DNA of 64,000 nt from Gnetum montanum (Eukaryota; Streptophyta; Gnetopsida; Gnetales; Gnetaceae), in assembly GCA_015680685.1 (NCBI GenBank), contig MNCI01014516.1:207952-271951 (forward strand). Direction: 5' to 3'. Both the position numbers and the translations under genes were made by a program. The notes under the pieces are model-generated. The model did not search any database and was not told the origin of the DNA. It saw only the letters and a list, made by a program, of their open reading frames with translations. Positions 1 to 10,710 of this stretch are shown piece after piece (the first letter of the stretch is position 1; each line of letters opens with the position of its first letter).

Positions 1-701
1 CTAAACATCTCCAAGTAGAATTACACAGGAAGTTTGTTTTGCTTGATTAGAGGATTAGGTATATTAAGTTCACACTTATCATTGTATTTTGCCCTTTGCT
101 CAATCCTATTATGTAGCCCTATAATGTTTGTTGTAATAATTGTGCAATATATTCCTTCATCAACATATACAAAATACATAAACTTTTATTTTAACCAATT
201 TATGTTTACTAGCATATATTATTTGGAATGCAAATCATGATGATAATTTAAAAAATAATTAAATTCTACTCATAGCTTGCGAAACCACTACACAAGAGAA
301 CTTATGGGTCTAATGTTTGTTGCATTATCTAGAGTCAAGTACATTGATTCTTTAAATATTTATCCTCCTTTCTATGTGCAAAGATACAGAAATATTTCAG
401 ATGCTAAACATCTCCAAAGTAGAATTACACAGGAAGTTCATTTTGCTCAATTGGAGGATTAGGCATATTAAGTTCATACTTATCATTGTATTTTTCCTTT
501 TTCTCAATCCTATTATATAACTCTGTAATTTTTGTTGCAATAATTGTGTAATGTATTCCTTCATCAACATATACAAAATATATAAACTTTTATTTTAACC
601 AATTTATGTTTACCAACATATATTATTTGAAATGCAAATAGTCATGATAACTTTAAAAATAAAAAAATAATTAAATTCTACTCATAGCCTGCAAAACCAC
701 T
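1..701 (+). repeat. 403-bp direct tandem duplication
   Basis: Bases 1-291 are repeated at 404-701 with roughly 10% mismatches and a few small indels. The unit begins with the last codons of the helicase-like frame at 280-462 and continues through its AT-rich 3' flank. The unit is cut by the window edge, so more copies may lie to the left. The helicase-coding part (292-403) is present once inside the window. Confidence 0.9.
280..462 (+). pseudogene. C-terminal fragment of a PIF1/Helitron-type DNA helicase
   Basis: The frame contains GLMFVALSRVK followed by a PPFYVQRYRNI stretch and a charged tail ending LED-stop. This matches the end of PIF1-family superfamily 1 helicases, where motif VI reads roughly G(M/L)xFVAxSRV(R/K) and is followed by a short region ending in a charged helix. 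In plants the commonest source of such sequence is the RepHel protein of Helitrons, with cellular PIF1 as the alternative. Only about 55 codons remain; the ATPase motifs and any Rep domain are absent. The stop codon is repeated in the copy at 1-60, where one internal codon has become a stop. No Helitron 3' hairpin or CTRR end was identified next to it. The family call is reasonably firm, the Helitron origin less so. Confidence 0.6.
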
Positions 702-711
702 CCACTATCTT

Positions 712-1146
712 AGATATATATATATATCTATATCTATATCTATAAATCGGCCGAGATGATTTTTAAAAAAATGATGTTAACCAAGCCCGACTACTGGACA
801 AGGTAACCAGATAACTAAAATCAAAATCACTCATCCATCCTCTATTTCTCTACCACTTACCTAATTTAGTTTTAACCCTTTGGCCAAGTTTTCTCTTTCT
901 TTGTTTGTTCATGGCATTTTTTAGCATTATTTATGCAAGAGATTTATTTCTCAAAAACATCATGAACAAACAAAGAAAGAGAAAACTTGACCGAGAGGGT
1001 AAAACTAAATTTGGTAAGTGGTAGAGAAATAGAGGAGAGATGAGTGATTCTCTTTTTAGTTATTTTGTTACCTCGTCTAGTAGTTAGGCTTGGTTAACAT
1101 CATTTTTTTTAAATCATCTCAACCAATTTATAGATATATATATATA
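712..1146. mobile_element. Foldback / MITE-like element with about 180-bp inverted arms
   Basis: The left arm (about 728-913) and right arm (961-1137) are imperfect reverse complements along their whole length and are separated by a 47-bp loop. Both ends run into TATATA tracts (about 712-740 and 1137-1146), so the target duplication is probably TA-rich but cannot be defined exactly. The element has no coding capacity. A transcript would fold into a long hairpin and could feed small-RNA production. It sits directly after the second copy of the helicase-tail repeat. Confidence 0.8.
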
Positions 1147-2799
1147 AGAATGACTTGCTAATTGTATTATCAATTCAAGTGTCTTGTTTAATACCTATGA
1201 GTTCTTTTATTTTCATTTTTTCTTGGTTACTTAACCAATAGTTTAGATAGTAATGTACCTAGAATTTAACTTTGGGATTGTTTTATTGCTCTTATAGCTC
1301 TATTTTCATTTAATTCTAGACTTATATTTGGTTTCCATTTAAGAGCTTATGTTGTCTTTTGAAAAGCATCTTGAGCAATTTAATAGTAATGTCTTTATGA
1401 AATTACCTATTTGAGTTTAGAGGATCTAGAAAATCTTTGACATTTTGAGATGACTAGAAATAGCTTCAATTTTTAAAGTCTTTACCTTGATGTTTCAGTC
1501 TCAAAATTGTTAAATCTTTGCCAATATCTCTATTATTTGCAATTCTTGCAACTATTTAACTAGCCAAATAATAGTTTATATTTTGTCATTTACAAAGCAT
1601 TTTGGTGGTTTAATAAGAATGTCTTCTACAAAATTGCTTCTTGAGCTCAAAAGGTTTGGTGAATTTGTAACACTTCAGATTGAATTAGAATAGCTTTATT
1701 TCAAAGTATATCCTCATGTTTTATATATCTCACTTAAATATTTGAGATTTCATATAATTATAATTTCTTTTGTTTCTTTCTTTCTTTTAAAATCCATTGA
1801 ATCTCACTCTATTTCTAATTTTCTTGTTAGTGTTTCTCTCTTGGGGAACTTAGGAGTAGATTTCAAGAGAATTATGCTTAAGCATTTTGGTAAAATTTTA
1901 TTTGTTTCACGTAACGTACTATAGGGACTATATATACTAAGTAACTTGACAAAATATGAGTCTTTAATGACTCACAAAATTCAACAAGGTTAGCTGAATT
2001 TTTGTTATAATAGCCAATTACAGTCTTATACACAAACCTAACCATTTCAACATTCATAACAAACACATGTTTACACTTAGTTCACTCTATTACCATTAAT
2101 ATTATTTGGAGGTATTTATGCCTTGCTGTCACTGGAGACCAGTAAGCACCTAAACTCATCTTTGAAGAAATGCTTGCATTTCCCATGATTTTAGTCATGA
2201 GACTGAAGGAAAATGTTGGTGGTCCCAAATGATTTTCAATACATACATGGATGTTAAAACATAGGTCTTGATTGTTATCAAGGTAAGTAAGGTTGTAATT
2301 TGGTAATGGAATTATGGATCAAGAGGGGTAATAGAAGTCATCTAATGTAAGAATTCTTGGCACAATGAAACAAGATAACTAAATCTCGTGTATCAAGATC
2401 ACATGATGACTTGTTGCTACAATGAGTCACACCTTTGCACTGGCTCCAAGCTTCATCCTATAAGCACAACTTCAAGAGGACAAGAAAACTAGTCAAAGAA
2501 CACATGTTGTTATAAGAGATTACATAAGGCCACATGAGATAATGAGTAGAAACAAGTCATCATTAATTACAAATTTTGAAACATGAAAAATATATAATTT
2601 GTTTCAAATATTTATACAAAGTTTGTAGTATCTTGTTATTCCAAAAAGAGAGAGATGGCATATAGGAGGTTACATAGGCTTTCTTATTCTAGGCTACAAT
2701 GTCATTGGTGTCAATCATTCATCTGAGCTTACAAATAAATGTAAAAAAAGGCCATAGGAAAACACGTTAGTAGTAGATATAATAAGATTTGAGATAGGA
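1147..2799. other. AT-rich stretch without recognisable features
   Basis: No open frame longer than about 60 codons and no similarity to the other repeats of the window could be seen. If element A-left is complete, its 3' end and 3' LTR should begin here (minus strand, below 2800). I could not align this stretch with the A LTR-like DNA at 17.2-19.1 kb, so the 3' LTR is either lost or too decayed to see. Confidence 0.4.
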
Positions 2800-2970
2800 A
2801 TAATTGACCAGATTGGTCAATTCATTCCCATCCATATTCACTAGTCTAAATGCTCCATTGCCATAAGCTTTGCTAACTAAGAAAGGTCTTTCTTAATTGG
2901 CTGAGAACTTGTTCTTATGTTCATGAATGATCTTAAGGACAAGGTCTCCTTCCTTGTTTTCTTGCCTATT
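2800..2970 (-). pseudogene. Integrase C-terminal domain of element A-left (remnant)
   Basis: The minus-strand reading gives EGDLVLK, then a stretch ending FSAN-stop-ERPFLVSKA, then FRLVNMDGNEL. This is the GPY/F-type C-terminal module of Ty3/gypsy integrases, usually a GDLVLK strand, a K(F/L)xPxWxGP(F/Y)xV core and a conserved NMDGxEL tail. The tryptophan of the core is replaced by a stop codon. The module normally binds DNA and helps place the element during integration. It is the last pol domain, so the 3' end of the element should follow at lower coordinates. Confidence 0.7.
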
Positions 2971-3399
2971 CAAATCATGATGATACTATTATTTCTGCCT
3001 CTCTTAATATCATTCAATGTTGGTTGACATTTGCAATCATTGTTCCTCCACTGATTTGAGGTCAATGATATGTAGATCTTTATTTTGCTCATCATTGATG
3101 AAATAATATACAACTACCCTTAATGATATCACCTATAGTTTAATAGGAAAAATAGCTTCAAATCCATAAACAAGACTATACATGGTGGCACTCGTTGTAG
3201 TCATAAAGGTTGCCCTATAGGCTCAAAGTGTAGGCATGATTCATTCATGCCACTTACATTTGCTATTTCTTAACATATTTTTAAGTAGGTTTATGATGAA
3301 TTTGTTGCTAGATAAGGCTTGCTCATTGGCCTGTGAATAATATCATGATGAAAACAAATGTTTAATTTTTAATTATTGATAAAAGGTTTATGTTTCCTA

Positions 3400-3620
3400 G
3401 CTACTAAAACTTGGTCCATTATCTATGACTATAGCTAAAGGTATGCCAAAATGGGCCACTATGTTGTCTAATACAAATTTATAGATTTATTGACATGTTT
3501 TTTTTCCTTAGAGGAATAGCTTCAACCCAATTTGTTAAATATTCAATTTTGGTGATGATGAAGCTATTTCCTACAAAAGACTTAAGCATTATAGGTCTAG
3601 TAATCTCAATTCTCCATGGT
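3400..3620 (-). pseudogene. Integrase catalytic core of element A-left (remnant)
   Basis: The minus-strand translation shows FIITKIEYLTNWVEAIPLRK, followed after a frame change by FGIPLAIVIDNGPSF. These correspond to the central strand region (YxTKWVEAxPL) and the second catalytic aspartate (I-V-x-D-N-G) of the DD35E integrase core (rve domain). A frameshift separates the two blocks. The glutamate-bearing segment toward lower coordinates could not be confirmed. In life the protein would join the cDNA ends to host DNA. It lies between the RNase H remnant and the C-terminal module in the standard Ty3/gypsy order. Confidence 0.7.
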
Positions 3621-4264
3621 TGCAATAGGCATGTGATCTAAATAGTATGTAACTTAGTCAATGGTACATTTATTAAGTTGTCATGTCATTGATAGGTGTC
3701 ATATGTTTTAACCTTCTATTTGTAGTTGCTTTTAATATAGGATCAATATTATCCTAATCATCTAAACCTTATGACCATGGCTCTAGGTCTTATATTTCCT
3801 CCACATATTCCCTTGTAAACCTACTAAAGGACTATGCCATCATATGAACTTCAACATAATATATTATAGGCTATGATGAGATATTAGTTTGATCTTTTAT
3901 GTACAACATCCTTTTGAGAAGAAATTAGGTTTTTTGGATATTCATCATGCATTAGGTTAAAAATAATAGCATCATATCACTCTTTTTGAGGAACATTAGC
4001 AATAGTGGATATAGAGGTTCCTTTAGTGTTTGTGATTTGAGGTATGTGTTGGATGCTAATATTTGTAAACTATAGCATAAGTTTTTGGGCTAGGTCAAAA
4101 TAAGGTTGCAAGTTTTTTGCCTTACATGCATATAGCTCAATTACTTGGTTATCAACAAGCTTCAAATCACCTTTCACCACTAAAAATGTGATTCCTTGTT
4201 TACAAGATACCATCATTCCTTTGATTAACCCTTCATATTCTACTAAATTATTGATACATGGAAA

Positions 4265-4462
4265 TTAGAAATGATAAGTGAAATGTTGGATCTCATAACA
4301 GGGTGATATTATAATGATATGAGCACTAGCTCCATGGGTAGTTGAAGCTCTATCAAAGTGCATGATGGCTTCATATTCTTCAAGTGCCTCATTAACAATG
4401 TTGGCATGCTCATTAGGGAATTCAAGATCTATGACTATATTGTCCTCAACTAGAAAAGTCAT
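4265..4462 (-). pseudogene. RNase H domain of element A-left (remnant)
   Basis: The minus-strand frame reads EYEAIMHFDRASTTHGASAHIIIISP, matching the first RNase H block of plant Ty3/gypsy pol (WxMxFDGAxNxxGxGAGVVLISP). The catalytic aspartate of HFD is present, but the glycine after it is arginine. In life it degrades the RNA strand of the RNA-DNA hybrid. It lies downstream of RT and upstream of integrase on the minus strand, as expected. Between it and RT (about 4470-5040) the sequence is out of frame and no motif was secured. Confidence 0.65.
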
Positions 4463-5049
4463 TAGTTGTTCAGCTATAGCTTAATCTTTTATTAAGGCTT
4501 AGGAGCTGTAATGTATGATAAACTCAACTATTATGGCCTTCCACTAGGCTATTCGATTACTCTTGTATATATTGGTTGTTATAGATATCAGTAAATTATC
4601 CTTACATATGACATTGACTTGGCTCCTAAAGAGGTAGTGTCTCCACTTCTTCAAGAAGAAGACTAGGGCTAGATAATACTTCTCTACCTTTTTTTATTAG
4701 GTCTTGTAAGCTATCATTGCATGGCATAAGTAGTAAATAGACAACTTTGCTCTATCATCTCACTTTTGATAGAGTAGAGAAGCTATGGAGATTTTAGAGA
4801 TTGCAAGGTAGATGTAAAATGATTTATCCTTCTAAGGTGGGTATATGATGGGTAGTTGGGCCAATTCTTGCTTAATGGTGTCAAAGGTATCTTATCATTG
4901 GTCAATCCACTCATAGTAAACACCCTTCTTAAGCAAGTGTTGCATGGATTCTATTTTATCTGTAAGTCCTTACATGAACCTATGAATAAATTGTAATCTA
5001 TGTTGCAATCCCTATAGCTTCTTAAGGTTAGTTGATGCTCCCAAGTTAG

Positions 5050-5700
5050 TTATGGATTTAACCTTATTAGGATTGACACATACCTTGCCTTAGATACTAT
5101 GAAACCAAACATCTTGCTAGTTTTAACATCAAATACATACTTAGGATTGAGTCTAAGTTCATATTTGAAACCACCTTGGAGTACTAAACTGAGATCATGT
5201 GCATGGTCATTGACCTTCTTAGACTTTACCGTTATGTCATTGAATATGTATGTCATATCTCTTTGATAGGTTTCACTAGCACTTTTTAGACCAAACGACA
5301 TCATGGCATAACAAAAGGTTCCCTAAGGGGTCATGAAGGTCATGTACAGCTGATGCTCTGGGTTGATTCTAAGCTGGTTGTATCCCAAGAACCCATCCAT
5401 GAAGGATAGTAAGGCATGACCAATTATAGTATCAATGAGTTGATCAATATAGCTAATGGAAAATTATTTTTAATGGTTGTCATTTTAAGATCTTTGAAAT
5501 TGATACAAATATGAATGATCTCATTTTTCTTGGGAACTACCACTATGTTGGACATCACTATGAATGTAATCAACAACTCAACCAAAATAAACTTGATAAA
5601 GTTTCATGATCTCATCACGAATTACTAGGGTCAAATCTAGTCTAACTCTACGAACATTCTCCTTAGTAGGTTTGACACTAGGATCAAGTATGATGCTATG
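5050..5700 (-). pseudogene. Reverse transcriptase of element A-left, catalytic box deleted
   Basis: The minus-strand blocks, in order, are PTKENVRRV...LYQVYF (N-terminal approach to RT), FMDGFLGYNQLRINPEHQ, then MSFGLKSASETYQRDMTYIFNDI, then TVKSKKVNDHAHDL, and LRLNPKYVFDVKTSKMFGFIVS. These are the standard blocks of plant Ty3/gypsy RT (fingers/palm SxxDxxxGYxQ, PFGLxNAxxTYQR, KSKxxxDH, LRLNPxKCxFGV, GxLLGFIVS). The segment between IFNDI and TVKSK, which should contain the Y-V-D-D polymerase box, is missing: about a dozen residues are gone while the frame is kept (around 5230-5242). Several stops and one frame change occur upstream. The enzyme is certainly dead. Confidence 0.9.
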
Positions 5701-6115
5701 TTATACTAAACATGGGTCAATCCCTAGCATTTTCTCATATGACTAAGTTACTGCTTTAATGTTATCCTGAAGGGCCATGGTAATGTCTTGAGTCTAATGT
5801 GTTTTAAGTTAGGAACTTAGTTTTAGCATTTTCTCCTCATCATTGTGTGTTGTAATGGAAATATCAACTAGAGAGTCCTCAGTGATGCCATTGGCCTCAA
5901 GGTCAAGGATTTTAACTATGTACTCATGCCATTTGAGAAACTTCGCTATTGAGGCTACATGATCAAATAAGCTTCCAAGCTCAATCTCTAGGTAATCAAG
6001 GTTAATGGATCATTCTGCATCATCATAGTATTCAACCAGGTTCAGAGGTAGTTTGAATGATGCTCATGTGTCCATTTTTTGATCCTGCATATCAACCAAA
6101 AGCATATTTAGTGGC
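5701..6115 (-). pseudogene. Pol linker upstream of reverse transcriptase, element A-left
   Basis: The minus strand gives a nearly continuous frame running from MPLNMLLVDMQDQ through VKILDLEANGITEDSL to SYEKMLGIDPCLV-stop-HSIILDPSVKPTKEN. The last part matches the well-known entry into plant Ty3/gypsy RT (FAWSYxDMPGxDPxxVxHxLxVxPxAKPxKQ). The earlier part should be the protease-RT spacer. No protease active site was seen before the frame ends at the repeat DNA around 6115. The reading contains a few stops but is easy to follow, so this is the best-preserved part of A-left. Confidence 0.75.
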
Positions 6116-6119
6116 ATTT

Positions 6120-6665
6120 GCATGAAATAATTTGTCAAAAGTTGCAAATTAACATAGTAATAAAACACCATGGGGCATAATAATATCAAAATATAGTAAA
6201 ATGAGGCATAAAAAGGTTAAGTAATATCATAAATGTTAGAAAATGATACCAAATGATATTAAATTACACGAAATGAAAGTCAAACAAGGAAAAATGTAAT
6301 CAAAATGTATCAAAATGAGGTCAAATGATGACAAAATGATACAAAATGGTGAAAATTGGAATCAAGTGTGGTCAAAATGGTACAAATTGATATCAAATGA
6401 AGTTATAATGATGAGAAAATGATGCTAAAATGATGTTGAATGGTTTTCAACAAGGCCAAATCAACTCAAAATAGTAAGAAATGACACCAAATGATATGAA
6501 AATGATGTAAAATGATGTCTAATTGGGCCAAACAGGATTGAATAGTGCCAAAAATAATCCAAAATTTTGTCAAATAATACTAAATCATGTCAAGAAATGA
6601 TATCAAATGATACCCAATGAGATTAAATAATGTTGACTAGGTCAAACTTGGTCAAATAACGTTGA
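6120..6665 (-). repeat. Degenerate ATCAAATGAT-type simple array between A leader and pol
   Basis: About 540 bp built from variants of 'tcaaaatgatgtcaaatgat', each unit roughly 10-20 bp. The reverse complement of the same array ends the window at 63640-64000 inside A-right, so it is a structural part of the A family, not a local expansion. It lies where gag would be expected. A shorter related stretch rich in 'gaccttgtttagcc' is at 41130-41340. Confidence 0.75.
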
Positions 6666-6699
6666 ACTAGGTTGAAAATAGAATAAATAATAATATTTA

Positions 6700-9043
6700 T
6701 TTTTTATTTTTTATTTTTTCATAATTACAATAAACGAAAATCTAATGGAATTAAGTTATAAATTGCTGAAATAGGTAAAAACTTAAAGAACCAAAGTTGT
6801 AAATTATCAAAATAGGTAAAAAGCTAAAGAAAATAAGTTGTAAACTATCAAAATTGACAAAAATCTATATAAAACAAGTTTTAAATTGTCATAAAATAAG
6901 TAAATATAAAATATCTTGCAAAAAATTGAAAAGAGTTATAAAAATAAAAAAATCTCGTGAAAACTAGCAGTAAAATGCTAAACATTTGGCTTTTATGGTA
7001 AAAATAATTTAAAAAGCTAAAATATTATATTTTCAATCTATGGATATCCCAAAACTCAACCTCAATGTGTATAAGTCATTCTTTTAATGTGTAGGTAGTT
7101 TGGACTAGATTATTGGCTTGTGGAACCCACCAAGAAAGCTTGTCACCACTTCAAGTTTGGCTTTCAACATGTGGGATCCATTGTAGTGGTGTTTGAGCTT
7201 GTTTTAGATTCTTTTTAGATGGTAGAGGTCTCATAAGTTGGTATATAGGTTGACCCAATATGTGGGACTTATTTATCAATGTATAAGGGTCACATATTAG
7301 ATCGAGGAAGGCTTTTGGCCAAGTTCTTGAACTTTCAAGTTTCTTACTATAGTGCCTAGGGTTTGGTGGAAAAGTCTACTTTTATAGAGTTTTTTGGAGT
7401 AACGTAGGGGCATATTGATGCCCACACATTGCCCCAACATGTGAAGCCTAAGATCCTATCTATCCCACTTTGGTGGCAACGTTTGGGAAGGTTTCAATCA
7501 CATGTTTGAGTTGAATTTTCATGTTAGTGTTGGGAAGGAGGAGTGAAATGTGCATTGTTTGGGGTTGCATGGACCAGGGTAAAGGTTTCTTAACATCCGC
7601 ACATTGTCATATACATTCTTCAAATATTTGAAACTTATATGGTCAATGTATAGACATCCTTTACCCAATTTGTAGTAATTTCATCCAACCTTTTACTCTC
7701 TAAGAATCCTAGGGTAGTAGCTAGGGTTTTGATTAGAAATTTACAATTCTAGAGGCTATATGAACCACGATAGAGGTTTGAATTGGCCCAAAAATTGGAA
7801 TATATGTTGGTCTAATGTGTGGGGCATATATTCTCAACATATGAATCAAATGTAACAACTTTATATAGGATTTTTGACTCAATTTTAACCTCTTTAGGTC
7901 CATGGTGCAATGGCTAGGACTTTGAAGGGATATCTATAGTTTTTGGAATCATATTGACTATGTTTTTTTTTTTGGTATGCCAACAAGTGGGGCATAATTT
8001 AAAATGTGTGTAGTTCAACCTAACAAATTTTAAAGTTTTTTGACTTAGATTTTGAGCTCTACAATCATCTATGTTAACGTCTAGGATTCTTGAGGAAAAC
8101 CTAAGGTTTTGAGCTCATTTTCATCATGGTGAAGGTTTGATTAGGTTAAAAAATTGGCATATACATTGTTCCAATATGTGGGACATGTATTCTCAATGTA
8201 TGAATCAATTTTGATAGCTTTTGAAGGCTGTTCTATAGGGTTGTAACTTCTCTAGGTTCCTAGTATATCGACTAAGGTTTTGAAGAAGATTTTGATGTTT
8301 TGGAGGCTACACTAACTAATTTGAAGCTTTGATGATGCTCACACACTATCATATATTCTCTCCCAACATGTGATTCATAAGTACCAATATATAATGTCAT
8401 AAGAACCATTTTCTACAGCTTAAACAATCAATTTCCAATTTAGTTTTCCTTCCTAGGTTTTGTGAGTTTCCCTACCTACTATTAAGTAAATTTTGACATT
8501 TTAAAAGTTAGTACCAACTTCACACATTTACATATACATTTTCCCAACTTATAGGATTTAATTACCAATGTATGAATCAAGTTTGGATAGTTTTGTGAAT
8601 TTTTGATAGGATTTAAGGGTTTTTAATTCTCTACCTTGGTGCATAGGGTTTGAAGTAAGATTTGTAGCTTCTCGAGTCACTCTTGGTAATGTATAAGATT
8701 TATTGACAAGGGTTTTGTGTTATATAGGTACCATACATTGACTTATTATGTTGGAACAATTTATTGGGCTTATATGCTTGTTGTATAAACCCCAAACCTC
8801 AAACATATGAACTTCCTTATGTTTAATTTTGATGTCTGAGAACTTTTTGATATCTTGGAGTTTGGTGGAATCCTCTAGATGGTTTAAATTTGAACTTAAG
8901 ATGGTTATGGCTTGATCACAACCCTTAAATTTCTTCTAAATACATTTGAGCTCTTGCGATCAACTTACGACCAAGGTTTTATGTTATCTATGTGGATGTA
9001 TCTATTGGTTTTAACCTACCTTAGAAGGTCAAAAATAGAAACT
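6700..9043 (-). repeat. Element A LTR/leader DNA, part 'a', with tandem sub-repeats
   Basis: Homologous in reverse orientation to 61500-63640. It contains a 42-bp tandem array of about 4 copies at roughly 6754-6920, each copy with a 'aagttgtaaat' core. From about 7020 to 8900 it holds a series of degenerate repeats roughly 180-200 bp apart built around CACATTG / CAATGTGTGG. No open frame of note. Element B is inserted after base 9043, and the sequence resumes at 17170 or 17175 depending on which target-duplication copy is counted. Confidence 0.65.
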
Positions 9044-9224
9044 TGAAACACCACAAAATTTTAGGTCTCAGCATCATGACTAAAAATTTGGCTAAGTGTC
9101 AAAATAGTGGCACTTTGCCCAAATTTTTCCAAAGTGTTGGGTGTAGTCAGCTCCAACTACCAGATTTGCAATTGTCTTCTATGTGTCAAAACGATGGCAC
9201 TTTCTACATAGATGTCATGCTATG

Positions 9225-9345
9225 TAGCATAGCGCAGCATAGCACCATCTCACACTATGTAGCATAGCGTAGCATAGCACCATGACACGTTGTGTAGCAT
9301 ATCATAGCAATGAGCATAGCATAGCATAGTTTTCAAGCTATGCAG
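9225..9345 (+). repeat. AGCATAGC array in U3 of the 5' LTR of B
   Basis: The octamer AGCATAGC and close variants (GTAGCATAGC, CGCAGCATAGC) recur about nine times in 120 bp, in blocks about 43 bp apart. The 3' LTR has the same array in more decayed form at about 16012-16130. It lies upstream of the TATA position, so it may be an upstream promoter element cluster. Confidence 0.6.
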
Positions 9346-9485
9346 CATAGCACAATGTAGCCAACTTGACACTACAAGTGTTCTGTGTCCTGCACGTAAC
9401 ATGGGATGAGCATAGCAGATAGTATAGTCCCACCCACTACACTGCCATGTGGTACCTAATACACATTTTGGACTAACCTTAGCCC

Positions 9486-9493
9486 TATGAATA
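9486..9493 (+). promoter_or_regulatory. Mutated TATA box of the 5' LTR of B
   Basis: The sequence is TATGAATA. The corresponding position in the 3' LTR is the canonical TATAAATA. The context on both sides is conserved between the two LTRs. Confidence 0.6.
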
Positions 9494-9529
9494 CCCTTGG
9501 AACCCCAATGTTTCAATATTTGTCATTCC

Positions 9530-9665
9530 TTGACTATTGGCATTCCCCAACAGTTGGATTCCTTGAATGTTGGCATTCCCCAACAATTGGATTCCTTAAC
9601 TATTGGCATTCCCCAATAGTTGGCATTCCTTGACTATTGGCATTCCCAAGCAGTTGGCATTCCTT
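9530..9665 (+). repeat. 33-bp minisatellite, four units (5' LTR of B)
   Basis: Units follow the pattern 'gactattggcattcccc' plus 'aacagttggattcctt'. The array lies just downstream of the TATA position, so it would be at the start of the transcript. The 3' LTR has six units. Confidence 0.85.
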
Positions 9666-10320
9666 GGACATGAGCATTTTTAAGCATAGAGCTTCCAGCA
9701 GTTAGCAAGGTGGGGGGTGGTAAGAAGATTGGCAAGTAGAAGGGTGATGAGCAGAAAATCTCAACATTAGAGTCTCCCAGATCTCTCTCCCACTCTAGCA
9801 TAGCAACTCTTAGTCTAGCAAGCATCAGCTTATTTGTGCCTACCTGCAACATGTTTGCAGCATCCCAGGAGTTGTGACCATAGAGTTCCTTTGGTAAGTT
9901 GTGCTTGTCCAACACTGCACACTAGTTGTACACATCCATCATTCAAACAAAAATCAGATCCCCCAATTTTTGGATGGTGCATCTCCTTACCCAAACTCTC
10001 ATTCTATTTTACTATAGCATATATGTTGCATCTTCTTGTATTTGTTTATGTTTATTATCTAGGTTACATACTTTGATACGTTTTTGCTATTGTGAGTGCG
10101 ATGTTCTCTTTCATTCCAACCTCTGCATGTCACATTCTAAAATTACTATTTGAAAATAGTTATTGGACACTGCGTAAGTCCCGGTTTGATCAACTAGACC
10201 ATTTAGGGCATCCCATTTTCATTTTTTCCAACATGGCCCTTGCATAGATTTGGGGTTAGGTTTTGCGCCTTATAACCTCTCAATGTTCCAGCCACCGATG
10301 TTTTCAGATGGTACAATTTT

Positions 10321-10337
10321 TGGCACTAGAAGGAGGG
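10321..10337 (+). promoter_or_regulatory. Primer-binding-like site of element B
   Basis: TGGCACTAGAAGGAGGG begins five bases after the LTR end. Equivalent positions in D (33860) and C (27141) hold decayed versions of the same sequence. The TGG start fits pairing with a tRNA CCA end; I do not assign the tRNA. Confidence 0.65.
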
Positions 10338-10710
10338 CCTAAACCATTTCTATCTGCATTTTTGATGATCACTTCATCAAAACTCTAGATGTTCTAGAAA
10401 GCATAACAAGTTCTTAAAGCGTAGCAAGTGTAGGACCAAAGTTGTCCATTTTCATACTTAGAATTTTTTCTAAATTTTTACACTTAGCCATTTTCCTACT
10501 ACTGGTAGATTTAGTCATTTTTTTTGTAGTTTTTAGAGTTTGCCATTTTCTGCAAATACCAACTTTCACAACCCAATCTATAAATATGAATCTAGATCAT
10601 CCTTCCACATCGATGTCTAATACATTTGATACCACAATCTAGCCAAAGAAAGTTGTACTAAGTCATGAACAATATAATTTTTTTGTGCCAAAATCCAAGC
10701 AAGGATACTA

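Larger units (their letters stand above)
9044..10315 (+). repeat. 5' LTR of element B
   Basis: 1,272 bp, beginning TGAAACACC and ending GGTACA. It contains an AGCATAGC-rich array (9225-9345), a decayed TATA box (9486-9493) and a four-copy 33-bp minisatellite (about 9530-9665). It is shorter than the 3' LTR mainly because it has two fewer minisatellite units. Confidence 0.92.

Noticed and set aside
4265-4462. Stand-alone 65-codon gene
   Set aside because: It is the RNase H block of the A-left pol remnant and has no independent gene structure.
9634-10153. Open frames of 75-93 codons on both strands in the 5' LTR of B
   Set aside because: Near-identical frames recur in the 3' LTR (16689-17017). 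They are shadows of LTR sequence without known domains.
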